Below, piece after piece: positions 9,006-19,336 of a stretch of DNA of 47,592 nucleotides; position 1 is the stretch's first letter; every line of letters begins with the position of its first letter. Made by a program: the position numbers and the translations under genes. The stretch comes from an uncultured Duncaniella sp. GTDB taxonomy: Bacteria; Bacteroidota; Bacteroidia; Bacteroidales; Muribaculaceae. The DNA is taken from NCBI GenBank assembly GCA_910588795.1, contig CAJURI010000012.1, positions 1 through 47,592 of the forward strand. Direction: 5' to 3'. The notes beneath the pieces were generated by a model. That model saw nothing but the letters and a program-made list of their open reading frames with translations, did no database searches and had not been told where the DNA came from.

Positions 9006-12000
9006 ATGAAACGACTGTTTATATCAACCTGTCTCTCCATTATAGTCGCCATAGGTGCGATGGCTCAGCGTCATGTGAGCCAGGAACGCATGGCTGAGGT
9101 ATACCGTGAGTCGCGTACTCCCTATAAGTATGGACTTGTCGTAGCTCCACAGGACAATAATCATAAAATAGATTGCCCTACCGTGTTCCGTGAAGGTGAC
9201 AAGTGGTATATGACCTATGTGGTCTACAACGGTCGTTCGGGCACGGATGGTCGCGGATATGAGACGTGGCTTGCCGAAAGTGATGACCTCCTGCACTGGA
9301 ATACTCTCGGGCGCATCCTGTCCTATAAGGAAAAGGGATGGGATCGAAACCAGCGCGGTGGCTTCCCGGGTCTGATTGACTGGACGTGGGGAGGGAGCTA
9401 TGCCATACAGAGTTTCAAGGGTAAATATTATATGACCTATATAGGTGGTGAAGGTACCGGCTATGAGGCTGTGAATGCACCGCTTTATGTAGGCCTTGCA
9501 TGGACCAAGGGCAATCCCGGCACAGCTCATGAATGGGAGAGCCTTGACCGTCCGATATTGTCGATCAACGACAAGGACACCCAGTGGTGGGAAGGACTTA
9601 CACAATATAAAAGCACTGTGTATAAGGACGATGCCAGGACACTTGGCGCACCTTTTGTCATGTACTACAATGCCGGTGGTATAAATCCCGAGACCAACAT
9701 CAAGGGAGAGCGCATAGGCATAGCCCTGTCCGACGATATGAGAAAGTGGCGTCGCTATAAGGGCAATCCTGTGTTCACACATGAGGCGCAAGGCACCATT
9801 ACGGGTGATGCCCAGATACAGAAGATGGGTGACCTTTATGTGATGTTTTATTTCTCGGCGTTCAATCCTTCACGTCCCTACAAGGCGTTCAATACGTTTG
9901 CCTGCAGCTATGATATGGTTACGTGGGATGACTGGGAGGGCGACGACCTGATTTTCCCGACTAAACAATATGACGAGCTTTTTGCCCACAAGAGCTATCT
10001 TGTGAAGCACAATGGAGTGGTGTATCATTTCTATTGTGCCGTGAATAATGCGGAGCAGCGCGGCATTGCTGTGGCGACAAGCAAACCGATGGGACGTTCC
10101 GCAGTGCGGTTCCCGGCTCGTCCGGCTGTCGGACGACGCACGGTTGTCAATCTCGATCAGGATTGGACCACATGGCTCGGCGACGATAAGAGCAAGTCGA
10201 TAAAAGTGTCTGTGCCGCATAACTGGGATGACTATTACGGTTATCGTCAGCTCACGCATGGCAATCTTCACGGCAATGCTACATATGTACGTGATTTTGA
10301 TGTGCCGGAGCGTATTGATGGCAAGCGGTATTTCATAAATCTCGAAGGTGTTGGCTCATATGCCAATATAAAGCTCAACGGCCATGATCTCGGCCGTCAT
10401 CCCTCGGGACGTACCTCTCTGACATTTGATGTGAGTGACTGTCTCAATTATGGAGGCAAGAATACTCTTGAAATTCTTGCCGAACATCCCGAGATGATTT
10501 CCGACATGCCCTGGGTGTGTGGTGGATGCTCCTCTGAATGGGGATTCAGTGAAGGCTCGCAGCCTTTCGGTATATTCCGTCCCGTGCAACTCGAGATTAC
10601 TGACGAGGTGAGGGTGGAACCTTTCGGTGTGCATATATGGAACAATGCCAATTGTGATTCGGTATTTATAGAGACCGAGTTGAAGAACTATTCCGACAGG
10701 CCTGCGACATTTGATTTTGTCAATAAGTTCAGCAATGCCGACGGCAAGCAGGTGTTCCGTCTCACCGAGCATCTGACACTCGAGCCCGGCGAGACCCGTG
10801 TGGTCACCCAGTCCTCGCCGGTTGCGGATGTACATCTGTGGGACACGGAGGATCCGTATCTTTACAAACTCTCTTCAATGGTGAAACGCAACGGCAAGAC
10901 CACTGAAGAGGTGTCCACTCCTTATGGCATACGGTCATTCAGCTGGCCTGTAAAGCGTAATGACGGTGACCGTAGATTCATACTCAACGGAAAGCCTGTG
11001 TTTATCAACGGCGTGTGCGAGTATGAGCACCAGTTTGGCGCGTCCCACGCGTTCAGTGATGAACAGATCGAAGCGCGTGTAAAGCAGATAAAGAATGCCG
11101 GATTCAATTCGGTGCGTGATGCCCATCAGCCGCATAATCTTCGTTATCAGGAATATTGGGACAAGGAGGGCATACTTTTCTGGCCCCAGTTCTCGGCTCA
11201 TATATGGTATGACACCCCTGAATTCCGCGAAAATTTCAAGAAACTTCTGCGCCAGTGGGTCAAGGAGCGCAGGAACTCCCCGTCGGTGGTGATGTGGGGG
11301 TTGCAGAATGAGAGTACTCTTCCGCGTGATTTTGCCCGTGAGTGTGCAGATATTATCCGTGAGATGGATCCTATGGCCCGAGATATGCGTGTGATCACCA
11401 CTTGCAATGGCGGTGAAGGTACCGATTGGAATGTGATACAGAACTGGAGCGGCACTTATGGCGGTGATGTCAATGCCTATGGCCGCGAGCTTGCTGGGTC
11501 AAACCAGCTGCTCAACGGCGAATACGGTGCATGGCGTACGCTTGGATTCCATACCGAACCGGGAGAGTTCGATCCCAAAGGTCCTTGGAGCGAGGAGCGT
11601 ATGTGCCAGCTCATGGAGACCAAACTGCGTCTTGCCGAGCAGGCCAAGGACAGTGTGTGCGGCCATTACCAGTGGATATACAGCAGTCATGACAATCCGG
11701 GCCGACGTCAGCCTGATGAGGCTTACCGCCGTATTGACAAGGTGGGTCCGTTCAACTACAAAGGGCTTGTATCCCCTTGGGAGGAACCGGCTGACGTGTA
11801 CTATATGTACAAATCCAATTACACTGATGCGTCGGTCGACCCGTTTGTGTACATAGTGTCTCACTCGTGGCGCGATCGTTTCAAGTCGGCGCGCAATGCC
11901 ACTGTACAGGTCTACAGCAATTGTGATTCTGTGCGCCTGTACAACGATGCTGTCGATGCCAACAGTCTCGGCATAAGGACCAAGGGCGGCATAGGGACAC

Positions 12001-13178
12001 ATATGGAATGGAAGGATGTGCCTGTGCGATACAATGTTCTCCGTGCCGTGGGATACCATGATGGAGAAAAGGTGGCTGAGGATGTGATAGTCCTCGACAA
12101 TCTTGAAAAAGCTCCCGGCTACTCAGCCTTGATGTCCCCGGGATCTGTAAGCCTGAAAGGGGATGACCGTTACAATTATATCTACCGCATAAATTGTGGC
12201 GGAGACGCCTATACCGATGAGTTCGGTCAGAAGTGGCTTGCCGATGATTCTATATACTCACGTTCATGGGCACAGGACTTCAAAGGGCTGTCACCCTATC
12301 TTGCAAGCCAACGGTCAACTCCCGATCCAATATCAGGCACCAATGATTGGGAACTTATGCAGCGGTTCCGTTTCGGACGGCATAAGCTTTCATACAATCT
12401 CCCCGTTCCCGATGGACGATACCGTGTCGAGCTCTATTTCATAGAGCCGTGGCATGGCACCGGAGGCGGTGAAGGCTCTGACTGTGAGGGGCTGCGGATA
12501 TTTGACATCGCGGTCAATGACAGCACTGTGATTGATGACCTTGATGTGTGGGCTGAAGCCGGACATGATCGGTTGTTGAAGAAAGTGGTTGACTGTGATG
12601 TACGCGATGGCATGTTGTCCATAAGTTTCCCTGAGGTAAAGGCCGGTCAGGCTGTGATTTCAGCTATTGCTGTCGCGACTCTCGACCGCAACGTGAAGGC
12701 TGCCGAGGCGAGAAACACTACATGGAGCTGGAAAGATGCAGACAGGGATGTCATTGAGAAAATGCCTCCGGAACTTCTGCCAAAGGATGAGAATGCACGT
12801 GCAGCTGTGACCTATGAGGCCGAGAAGGCTGAATGCACAGGCAAGCATGAGGTCAAGGAATTCAAGAAGCAGACAGGCGTTTTCTTCAGTGGCGAGGGCT
12901 CGATTGAGTGGACCGTGTCAACCGGTCTTGCCCAGGTGTATGCGTTGCGTTTCAAGTTCATGAACACAAACAAGGGCCCTGTGGCAATAAATTTCAAGCT
13001 GATCGCTCCCAATGGAGCCGTGCTCAAGGATGACACCATAAGTCTGCCGGACACTCCTGAGAAATGGCGTATGCTCAGCACCACTACCGGCTCGTATATA
13101 AATGCCGGAACCTACAAGGTTTTGCTCTCGGCTCCTGATCTCAGCGGTGTGGCATTTGATTCATTGGAAATTCAGTAA
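9006..13178 (+). CDS. GH137 beta-L-arabinofuranosidase fused to GH2 beta-glucuronidase, with malectin and CBM-like domains
   Basis: This 1390-residue secreted protein (signal peptide 1-20, GAMA/QRHV) joins two hydrolases. Residues about 25-365 form a beta-propeller of GH137 type, with DCPTVFREGDKWYM marking a blade. Residues about 375-1045 form a full GH2: N-terminal sandwich, TIM barrel with acid/base E769 in GLQNES and nucleophile E839 in LNGEYG, and a C-terminal sandwich. A malectin-like domain follows (about 1056-1240, starting YRINCGG), then a CBM6/35-like domain (about 1268-1390, from YEAEKAE to FDSLEIQ). The layout and length match B. thetaiotaomicron BT0996, where the GH137 half removes terminal L-arabinofuranose from RG-II chain B and the GH2 half removes glucuronate from chain A. 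The two binding modules probably hold the enzyme on pectic oligosaccharides; that part is inference. Confidence 0.9.
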   Translation: MKRLFISTCLSIIVAIGAMAQRHVSQERMAEVYRESRTPYKYGLVVAPQDNNHKIDCPTVFREGDKWYMTYVVYNGRSGTDGRGYETWLAESDDLLHWNTLGRILSYKEKGWDRNQRGGFPGLIDWTWGGSYAIQSFKGKYYMTYIGGEGTGYEAVNAPLYVGLAWTKGNPGTAHEWESLDRPILSINDKDTQWWEGLTQYKSTVYKDDARTLGAPFVMYYNAGGINPETNIKGERIGIALSDDMRKWRRYKGNPVFTHEAQGTITGDAQIQKMGDLYVMFYFSAFNPSRPYKAFNTFACSYDMVTWDDWEGDDLIFPTKQYDELFAHKSYLVKHNGVVYHFYCAVNNAEQRGIAVATSKPMGRSAVRFPARPAVGRRTVVNLDQDWTTWLGDDKSKSIKVSVPHNWDDYYGYRQLTHGNLHGNATYVRDFDVPERIDGKRYFINLEGVGSYANIKLNGHDLGRHPSGRTSLTFDVSDCLNYGGKNTLEILAEHPEMISDMPWVCGGCSSEWGFSEGSQPFGIFRPVQLEITDEVRVEPFGVHIWNNANCDSVFIETELKNYSDRPATFDFVNKFSNADGKQVFRLTEHLTLEPGETRVVTQSSPVADVHLWDTEDPYLYKLSSMVKRNGKTTEEVSTPYGIRSFSWPVKRNDGDRRFILNGKPVFINGVCEYEHQFGASHAFSDEQIEARVKQIKNAGFNSVRDAHQPHNLRYQEYWDKEGILFWPQFSAHIWYDTPEFRENFKKLLRQWVKERRNSPSVVMWGLQNESTLPRDFARECADIIREMDPMARDMRVITTCNGGEGTDWNVIQNWSGTYGGDVNAYGRELAGSNQLLNGEYGAWRTLGFHTEPGEFDPKGPWSEERMCQLMETKLRLAEQAKDSVCGHYQWIYSSHDNPGRRQPDEAYRRIDKVGPFNYKGLVSPWEEPADVYYMYKSNYTDASVDPFVYIVSHSWRDRFKSARNATVQVYSNCDSVRLYNDAVDANSLGIRTKGGIGTHMEWKDVPVRYNVLRAVGYHDGEKVAEDVIVLDNLEKAPGYSALMSPGSVSLKGDDRYNYIYRINCGGDAYTDEFGQKWLADDSIYSRSWAQDFKGLSPYLASQRSTPDPISGTNDWELMQRFRFGRHKLSYNLPVPDGRYRVELYFIEPWHGTGGGEGSDCEGLRIFDIAVNDSTVIDDLDVWAEAGHDRLLKKVVDCDVRDGMLSISFPEVKAGQAVISAIAVATLDRNVKAAEARNTTWSWKDADRDVIEKMPPELLPKDENARAAVTYEAEKAECTGKHEVKEFKKQTGVFFSGEGSIEWTVSTGLAQVYALRFKFMNTNKGPVAINFKLIAPNGAVLKDDTISLPDTPEKWRMLSTTTGSYINAGTYKVLLSAPDLSGVAFDSLEIQ

Positions 13179-13208
13179 AAAAATCAGCAATTCAGCAAGG
13201 AATAACAT

Positions 13209-16200
13209 ATGTACCGACATTTGACGTTCTCACTCCTTTTTGCGGTATCGCTGACAACTATGTCGGCGGCGGTATCACGCGTCCCCCGCGACTGGGAGAA
13301 CCACCACATACTGCAGGTCAACCGTGAGCCTGCGCGTTCAGCATTCATACCTTACGGGGATGTCAGGGGTGACCGTTCCGTGTCGCTCAACGGTGATTGG
13401 CGTTTTCATTGGTCTCCGACATCCGAGGGGAGGGTGGTTGGCTTTGAGAAGCCGGGATTCAATGATTCATCCTGGGCTGTGCTCCCTGTCCCGGCCGTAT
13501 GGGAGGTGAACGGTTACGGCACGCCTATATATGCCTCTGCTGGATACACATTCAGGATCAATCCTCCGTATGTGACCGATACACCCAAGGAGAATTTCAC
13601 AGCATTTGTGGAGCGCAATCCCACAGGGCAGTATCGGCGAGAGTTCGAGGTGCCGTCGTCATGGATTGGCAATGGACAGACATTTCTCCGTTTTGACGGT
13701 GCTATGAGTGCTTTCTATGTATGGATCAATGGCAAGTATGCAGGCTATTCCCAGGGGAGCATGGAGCCGTCGGAATTCAATGTCACCCCTTACATACATT
13801 CCGGTAAGAATGACATAGCTGTGGAGGTCTACAAGTATAGTGACGGATCTTATCTCGAGGATCAGGACTTCTGGCGTTTTGCCGGAATTCATAGGGACGT
13901 GACACTTTTCCATACCCCAGACGTCCGTCTGCGTGACTACACGGTGCGCACACTACCTGATTCGGATTATCGCGATTTCATTTTCCAGCTCGACCCGCAG
14001 TTTGCGGTATACAACGGTGAGCGCGGAGATGACTATTCTCTGCGTGTCGAACTTGCTGATGGCGATGTCGTCACATTTGACACTATTGTGCCTATAAAGG
14101 AGATTCTTGATCTTGACCACAAGGCATCGGTGATGAATGAGTGGTATCCTCAGCGAGGTCCGCGTAAACTGGGCAGGATATCCCACAGGGTCAGCAGTCC
14201 GAAGCAGTGGACAGCAGAGACTCCATGTCTTTACAGCCTCAGCCTTCAGTTGCTTGACGGTTCAGGCAAGGTGGTGGAACGTGCAGCCGGCAAGGTGGGA
14301 TTCCGCAGCGTGGAGGTTAAAGATGGTCAGGTGCTTGTCAACGGCAAGCCTATAAGATTCCGTGGAGTCAACCGCCACGAGCATGATCCGCGCACAGCCA
14401 GAGTGATGAGCGAAGAACTCATGCTCAAGGATATAAAACTTATGAAGCAGGCCAATGTAAACGCAGTACGCACAAGCCATTATCCCAATCATCCGCGGTG
14501 GTATGAATTGTGTGACTCTCTTGGCTTATATGTGATGGATGAGGCTGATATAGAGGAACATGGGCTTCGTGGTACACTCGCGAGCACACCTGACTGGCAT
14601 GCAGCGTTCCTTGACCGTGCGGTGCGTATGGCGGAGCGCGATAAAAACCATCCTTCAGTCATATTCTGGAGCATGGGCAATGAAAGCGGCTATGGACCGA
14701 ATTTTGCCGCAATCTCGGCCTGGCTTCATGATTTTGATCCCACGCGTCCGGTGCATTATGAGGGGGCGCAGGGTGTCGACGGAAACCCCGATCCTGCCAC
14801 GGTCGACATAATCAGCCGCTTCTATCCGCGCGTTCAGGATGAATATCTCAATCCCGGCATAAAGGAGGGGGATGACAAGGAACGCGCCGAGAATGCACGT
14901 TGGGAAAGGCTGCTCTCGATAGCTCTCAGAGACAACGATACACGCCCTGTGCTCACAAGTGAGTATGCCCATTGTATGGGAAATGCGTTGGGCAATTTCC
15001 GTGAATATTGGGATGAGATATACAGCAACAAGCGTATGGCGGGAGGTTTCATATGGGACTGGGTTGACCAGGGCATAGAGAAGAAGCGTCCCGACGGGAA
15101 GGTGCAGATGTCGTATGGCGGTGATTTTGGCGATAAGCCCAATCTGAAAGCGTTCTGCATGAACGGTGTCGTTTTTGCCGACCGTTCTCTCAATCCGAAA
15201 TATTATGAGGTCAAGACCGTATACAGTCCGGTACATTTTGCTTTGAAATCCTACGATCCGGAATCCGGGAAGGTGGAGATCGAGATTGTCAACCGCAATC
15301 ATCATATCGGCCTGTCAGGCTATGACTGCACATGGACTCCTGTTATTGACGGAGTCCGTGGAAAAGGTGGACAGGTGTCACTGCCGGATCTTGCACCGGG
15401 TGAGAAGGGTGTCATGACAGTCGATCTCAGGAAAGTGAAGGCGGCCGATTCGGATCTGCGCCTGAACCTGTCAGTGACTCTTAAGGCTGCTTCCGACTGG
15501 GCTCCTGTCGGACATGAGATCGTGGGCTGTCAGTTGATACTAAATGACAATATGCTTGAATCCGTAGCGCGTAAAGCCGGTAAAGGAGCATTGGAAATTA
15601 CTGAAAATGGTGATGATATAACAGTCTCCGGCAAGAAGTTCTCTGCCCTGTGGAGCCGTCTCACCGGCAATCTCACCGGAATTTCCTATAGAGGAAAGAA
15701 AATTGTCGAAGGCTCTCATTTTCAGGCGTTCCGCGCTCCTACCGACAACGACAAGAGTTTCGGCAACTGGCTTGCCAAGGACTGGACCAAGAATCGGATT
15801 GACTCACCTGCCGTGAAATGTGAATCCCTTGTGTGGAGTGAGAATGACGGGAATGTGACGGTCAGATCATCTCAGAAATATCAGTATGCCTCCGGATCGA
15901 TATATGTGGAGAGTGTCTACACTGTGTATGGTGATGGAACAATCGACCTTAACCAGACCTACAGACGTCAGGGAGAGCTGCCGGAGCTACCGCGTCTCGG
16001 AAGCGTGTTTGTGGCCGACGGCTCATATGACAATGTAAGCTGGTTTGGCTATGGGCCTATGGAGACATATCCTGACCGCCATGAGGCGGCCGGGATAGGC
16101 AGGTGGAGCGGCAAAGCCGGAGACTTGTACACGCATTATCCGCGTCCGCAGGATTCAGGCAACATAGAATCAGTGGCGGAGATCTCTATTACAGACAAGT

Positions 16201-16451
16201 CAGGGCGCGGTCTGCGTGTCACTGCAGTCGGTGATCTGATATCCGCATCGGCACTCCCGTTCTCGGTCAACGACATTGCCGCGGTCACACATGACTGTGA
16301 TCTTAAGGACAGCGGAAAGATGTATCTGAGTCTCGATGCCGCTGTGCTTGGACTTGGCAACAGCAGCTGCGGCCCGGGTGTCCTTAAGAAATATTCGATA
16401 ACACCCGGCCCACACTCTCTGAATGTGAGATTCTCGCCTGTGGGATTTTAA
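13209..16451 (+). CDS. GH2 beta-galactosidase, LacZ-like
   Basis: A secreted 1080-residue LacZ-type enzyme with a signal peptide (about 1-20, TTMSA/AVSR). All five LacZ domains can be followed: sugar-binding sandwich (about 50-240), immunoglobulin-like domain (240-350), TIM barrel (350-640), second sandwich, and the large C-terminal beta-galactosidase small-chain domain (about 790-1075, with APTDNDKSFG and FGYGPMETYPDR). Acid/base E492 lies in WSMGNESGYG and nucleophile E585 in LTSEYAHCMGN. The 93-residue gap between them, against 76 in E. coli LacZ, comes from an insertion around 535-575. In this locus the probable substrate is the beta-galactose of RG-II chain B, corresponding to BT0993 of B. 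thetaiotaomicron. Arabinogalactan galactose is the main alternative. Confidence 0.87.
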   Translation: MYRHLTFSLLFAVSLTTMSAAVSRVPRDWENHHILQVNREPARSAFIPYGDVRGDRSVSLNGDWRFHWSPTSEGRVVGFEKPGFNDSSWAVLPVPAVWEVNGYGTPIYASAGYTFRINPPYVTDTPKENFTAFVERNPTGQYRREFEVPSSWIGNGQTFLRFDGAMSAFYVWINGKYAGYSQGSMEPSEFNVTPYIHSGKNDIAVEVYKYSDGSYLEDQDFWRFAGIHRDVTLFHTPDVRLRDYTVRTLPDSDYRDFIFQLDPQFAVYNGERGDDYSLRVELADGDVVTFDTIVPIKEILDLDHKASVMNEWYPQRGPRKLGRISHRVSSPKQWTAETPCLYSLSLQLLDGSGKVVERAAGKVGFRSVEVKDGQVLVNGKPIRFRGVNRHEHDPRTARVMSEELMLKDIKLMKQANVNAVRTSHYPNHPRWYELCDSLGLYVMDEADIEEHGLRGTLASTPDWHAAFLDRAVRMAERDKNHPSVIFWSMGNESGYGPNFAAISAWLHDFDPTRPVHYEGAQGVDGNPDPATVDIISRFYPRVQDEYLNPGIKEGDDKERAENARWERLLSIALRDNDTRPVLTSEYAHCMGNALGNFREYWDEIYSNKRMAGGFIWDWVDQGIEKKRPDGKVQMSYGGDFGDKPNLKAFCMNGVVFADRSLNPKYYEVKTVYSPVHFALKSYDPESGKVEIEIVNRNHHIGLSGYDCTWTPVIDGVRGKGGQVSLPDLAPGEKGVMTVDLRKVKAADSDLRLNLSVTLKAASDWAPVGHEIVGCQLILNDNMLESVARKAGKGALEITENGDDITVSGKKFSALWSRLTGNLTGISYRGKKIVEGSHFQAFRAPTDNDKSFGNWLAKDWTKNRIDSPAVKCESLVWSENDGNVTVRSSQKYQYASGSIYVESVYTVYGDGTIDLNQTYRRQGELPELPRLGSVFVADGSYDNVSWFGYGPMETYPDRHEAAGIGRWSGKAGDLYTHYPRPQDSGNIESVAEISITDKSGRGLRVTAVGDLISASALPFSVNDIAAVTHDCDLKDSGKMYLSLDAAVLGLGNSSCGPGVLKKYSITPGPHSLNVRFSPVGF

Positions 16452-16496
16452 CCGGTACGTTTAAACTTTTTTATAGAAATTAAATCTAACCATATA

Positions 16497-19334
16497 ATGA
16501 AAAAATCAGTAGTAACTATCTGCTCCATGCTTGCAGGCATGGCTATGATGGCACAGTCCGTGACCACAGAGCGTCTTTACCTGTCGGGAAAAGGATGCGA
16601 CGACATGGTCGAATGGGATTTCATGTGCACTGACGGCAATAATTCCGGCGAATGGAAGAAGATCGGGGTTCCCTCATGCTGGGAGCTTCAGGGATTCGGC
16701 ACATATCAGTATGGCATGAAATTCTACGGCAAGGCTTTTCCCGAGGGTGTGGCCGATGAAAAAGGTAAATACAAATATGAGTTTGAGCTTCCCGAGTCAT
16801 GGCGGGGAAAGCAGATCGAGCTAATATTTGAGGCATCAATGACTGATACTGAAGTACTGATAAACGGACGTAAGGGCGGATCGAAGCATCATGGCGGTTT
16901 TTACCGCATAACCCATGACGTCAGCGACCGTGTGTTCTTCGGTCCTGGAAAGAAAAACCGTCTAGAGGTGACTGTCTCGAAGGAGAGCGAAAACGCCGGT
17001 GTAAACCTTGCCGAGCGCAGGGCTGATTACTGGAATTTCGGAGGCCTGTGGCGTCCTGTGTTCATGATCGCACGCCCGGCTCTCAATCTGAAGCATATTG
17101 CCATTGATGCCAAGGCCGATGGCTCTTTCACTGCCGACTGTACTTTGAGCATGCCGGTTGAGAACGGCAAGATAACCACTGAGATCCTCGATAAGAACGG
17201 GAAGGTCGTTGCGGAGAACGTGACCCCTTTACGCCCCGGGCAGGGTGACTCACGTGTGGAGTTCAAGGTCAATTCTCCGGCTACATGGAATGCCGAGACC
17301 CCCGATATGTATAAGGCGGTCTTCACTCTTTCCGACGCCTCGGGCAAGGTGCTGCATAAGGAGACCGAGAAGTTCGGTTTCCGCACCATAGAGGTGCGTG
17401 AGAGTGACGGACTGTATATCAACGGCAAAAAGATTAATATCCGTGGTGTCAACCGTCACAGTTTCCGCCCGGAGAGCGGCCGCACACTCAGCTGGAAAAA
17501 GAATCTTGAGGATGTCGAGCTTATCAAGTCGATGAACATGAATGCCGTGCGCCTGTCCCATTATCCTGCCGATCCGGAATTCTATGAGATATGTGATTCA
17601 CTCGGCCTTTATGTGATGAGTGAACTTACGGGCTGGCATGGCAAGCACGAGACTATCAACGGTCAGAAGCTCGTCAGGGAGATGGTGATGCGCGATGTGA
17701 ACCATCCGTCGATCATATGGTGGAGCAACGGAAATGAAAAAGGATGGAACGATGAGCTCAACGGCGAGTTCCATAAGTATGATCCGCAGAAGCGTCCGGT
17801 GTTGCATCCGCAGGGCAATTTCGGCGGATTCGAGACAATGCACTATCGTTCATATGGTGAAAGCCAGAATTACATGAGACTTCCGGAAATATTCATGCCT
17901 ACCGAGTTTCTTCACGGTCTGTATGACGGAGGTCATGGAGCCGGGCTTTATGATTATTGGGAGATGATGCGTAAACATCCGCGCTGTGCCGGCGGCTTCC
18001 TGTGGGTACTTGCCGACGAGGGTGTGAAGCGTGTGGATATGGACGGATTCATCGACAACTGCGGCAACTATGGTGCCGACGGCATAGTCGGTCCTTATCA
18101 TGAAAAGGAAGGCAGCTACTGGACTATCAGGGAAGTATGGTGCCCGATACAGATAATGAACAGGTCTTTCGACCGCAATTTTGACGGTGTCCTCAATATA
18201 GAGAACCGTTATGACTTCAACAGCCTCAAAGGATGCTCACTCCGCTGGCGTCAGCTCGGCCTGCCCGCTCCTGGCTCTAAGTCGGCTCCAGAGGTTGTGG
18301 CACAAGGAAAGGTAAGCTTCCCCGATATAGCAGCACGTCAGTCCGGGACAGTGAACATACCTGCTCTTAAATCTGCAGCCGATGTACTTGAACTTACAGT
18401 GACAGACAAGGATGGAAAGGACCTTTTCACATGGTCACACCAGATAACCGGAAAGGAGAGGCCGATTGTCAAGCCTTCAGGCTCAGCCCCTGTGTGGAAG
18501 GAGGAGAACGGTCAGATTCTCGTGACAGCCAATGGCAGGACTTATCATTTCAGCATGACTGACGGTCAGCTCAAGGGCGTGGATGTCAAAGGACGCCACA
18601 TCGCTCTCACGGATGGTCCGCGTGTGGTCGTTGCCAAGCGTTCTGACCGTTCCATGGATGGTTTCTACAATCATGATGACAAGGAAGCCGAGAAGAAAAA
18701 GACTCAGTACACTGAGTTTGACGATGCCGGTAAGCTTTCCGGAATAAAAGCTGAGACTGTTGGCGACAATGTGGTCGTAACGGCCGATTACAGGCTCGGT
18801 AACTTTGATAAAGCTGTCTGGACTATTGCCCCCGACGGGTCCTCTACACTTGATTTTACATATAATTTCAACGGAGTCATAGACCTGATGGGAGTGAAGT
18901 TTGACTTCCCTGAGGAAAAGGTGCTGAGCAAGCGTTGGGTCGGAGACGGTCCGTATCGTGTATGGCAGAACCGTCTGCACGGTCCGCAGTATGGTGTATG
19001 GGAGAACGATTACAATGATCCTATACCGGCCGAGAGTTTCACTTATCCTGAATTCAAGGGCTATTTCGCTAACGTGGACTGGATGGATATCCGCACCAAG
19101 GATGGCGATATAGTTATTGTCAATGAGACACCGGACAGTTATGTGGGTGTCTACGAACCGCGCGATGGACGTGACCACATACTTTATAATCTTCCCAAGA
19201 CCGGCATTGCCGTCATGGAGGTGATCCCGCCTGTGAGAAACAAGGTGAATACCACCGATCTTGTCGGTCCGTCGTCACAGCCCAAGTGGGTGAGCGGTGA
19301 GTATAAGGGTCGTATAGGTCTAAGATTTGAATAA
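16497..19334 (+). CDS. GH2 family glycosidase, possible beta-D-galacturonidase
   Basis: A 945-residue secreted GH2 enzyme (signal peptide 1-19, AMMA/QSVT). The N-terminal jelly-roll is evident around FGTYQYGMKFYG and ends at NFGGLWRPVF; the TIM barrel starts near GKKINIRGVNRHSFRPE. Acid/base E414 is in WSNGNEKGW and the likely nucleophile E470 in MPTEFLHG. Beyond about 560 comes a sandwich and a LacZ-like C-terminal domain (about 670-945). Sequence alone does not give the sugar. In the collinear B. thetaiotaomicron locus this slot is BT0992, which I recall as a GH2 acting on the beta-galacturonate of chain A; GH2 is known to include beta-galacturonidases. Only two bases separate its stop from the GH106 start. 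Other possible substrates are beta-galactose, beta-glucuronate or alpha-L-arabinopyranose. Confidence 0.78.
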   Translation: MKKSVVTICSMLAGMAMMAQSVTTERLYLSGKGCDDMVEWDFMCTDGNNSGEWKKIGVPSCWELQGFGTYQYGMKFYGKAFPEGVADEKGKYKYEFELPESWRGKQIELIFEASMTDTEVLINGRKGGSKHHGGFYRITHDVSDRVFFGPGKKNRLEVTVSKESENAGVNLAERRADYWNFGGLWRPVFMIARPALNLKHIAIDAKADGSFTADCTLSMPVENGKITTEILDKNGKVVAENVTPLRPGQGDSRVEFKVNSPATWNAETPDMYKAVFTLSDASGKVLHKETEKFGFRTIEVRESDGLYINGKKINIRGVNRHSFRPESGRTLSWKKNLEDVELIKSMNMNAVRLSHYPADPEFYEICDSLGLYVMSELTGWHGKHETINGQKLVREMVMRDVNHPSIIWWSNGNEKGWNDELNGEFHKYDPQKRPVLHPQGNFGGFETMHYRSYGESQNYMRLPEIFMPTEFLHGLYDGGHGAGLYDYWEMMRKHPRCAGGFLWVLADEGVKRVDMDGFIDNCGNYGADGIVGPYHEKEGSYWTIREVWCPIQIMNRSFDRNFDGVLNIENRYDFNSLKGCSLRWRQLGLPAPGSKSAPEVVAQGKVSFPDIAARQSGTVNIPALKSAADVLELTVTDKDGKDLFTWSHQITGKERPIVKPSGSAPVWKEENGQILVTANGRTYHFSMTDGQLKGVDVKGRHIALTDGPRVVVAKRSDRSMDGFYNHDDKEAEKKKTQYTEFDDAGKLSGIKAETVGDNVVVTADYRLGNFDKAVWTIAPDGSSTLDFTYNFNGVIDLMGVKFDFPEEKVLSKRWVGDGPYRVWQNRLHGPQYGVWENDYNDPIPAESFTYPEFKGYFANVDWMDIRTKDGDIVIVNETPDSYVGVYEPRDGRDHILYNLPKTGIAVMEVIPPVRNKVNTTDLVGPSSQPKWVSGEYKGRIGLRFE

Positions 19335-19336
19335 TA

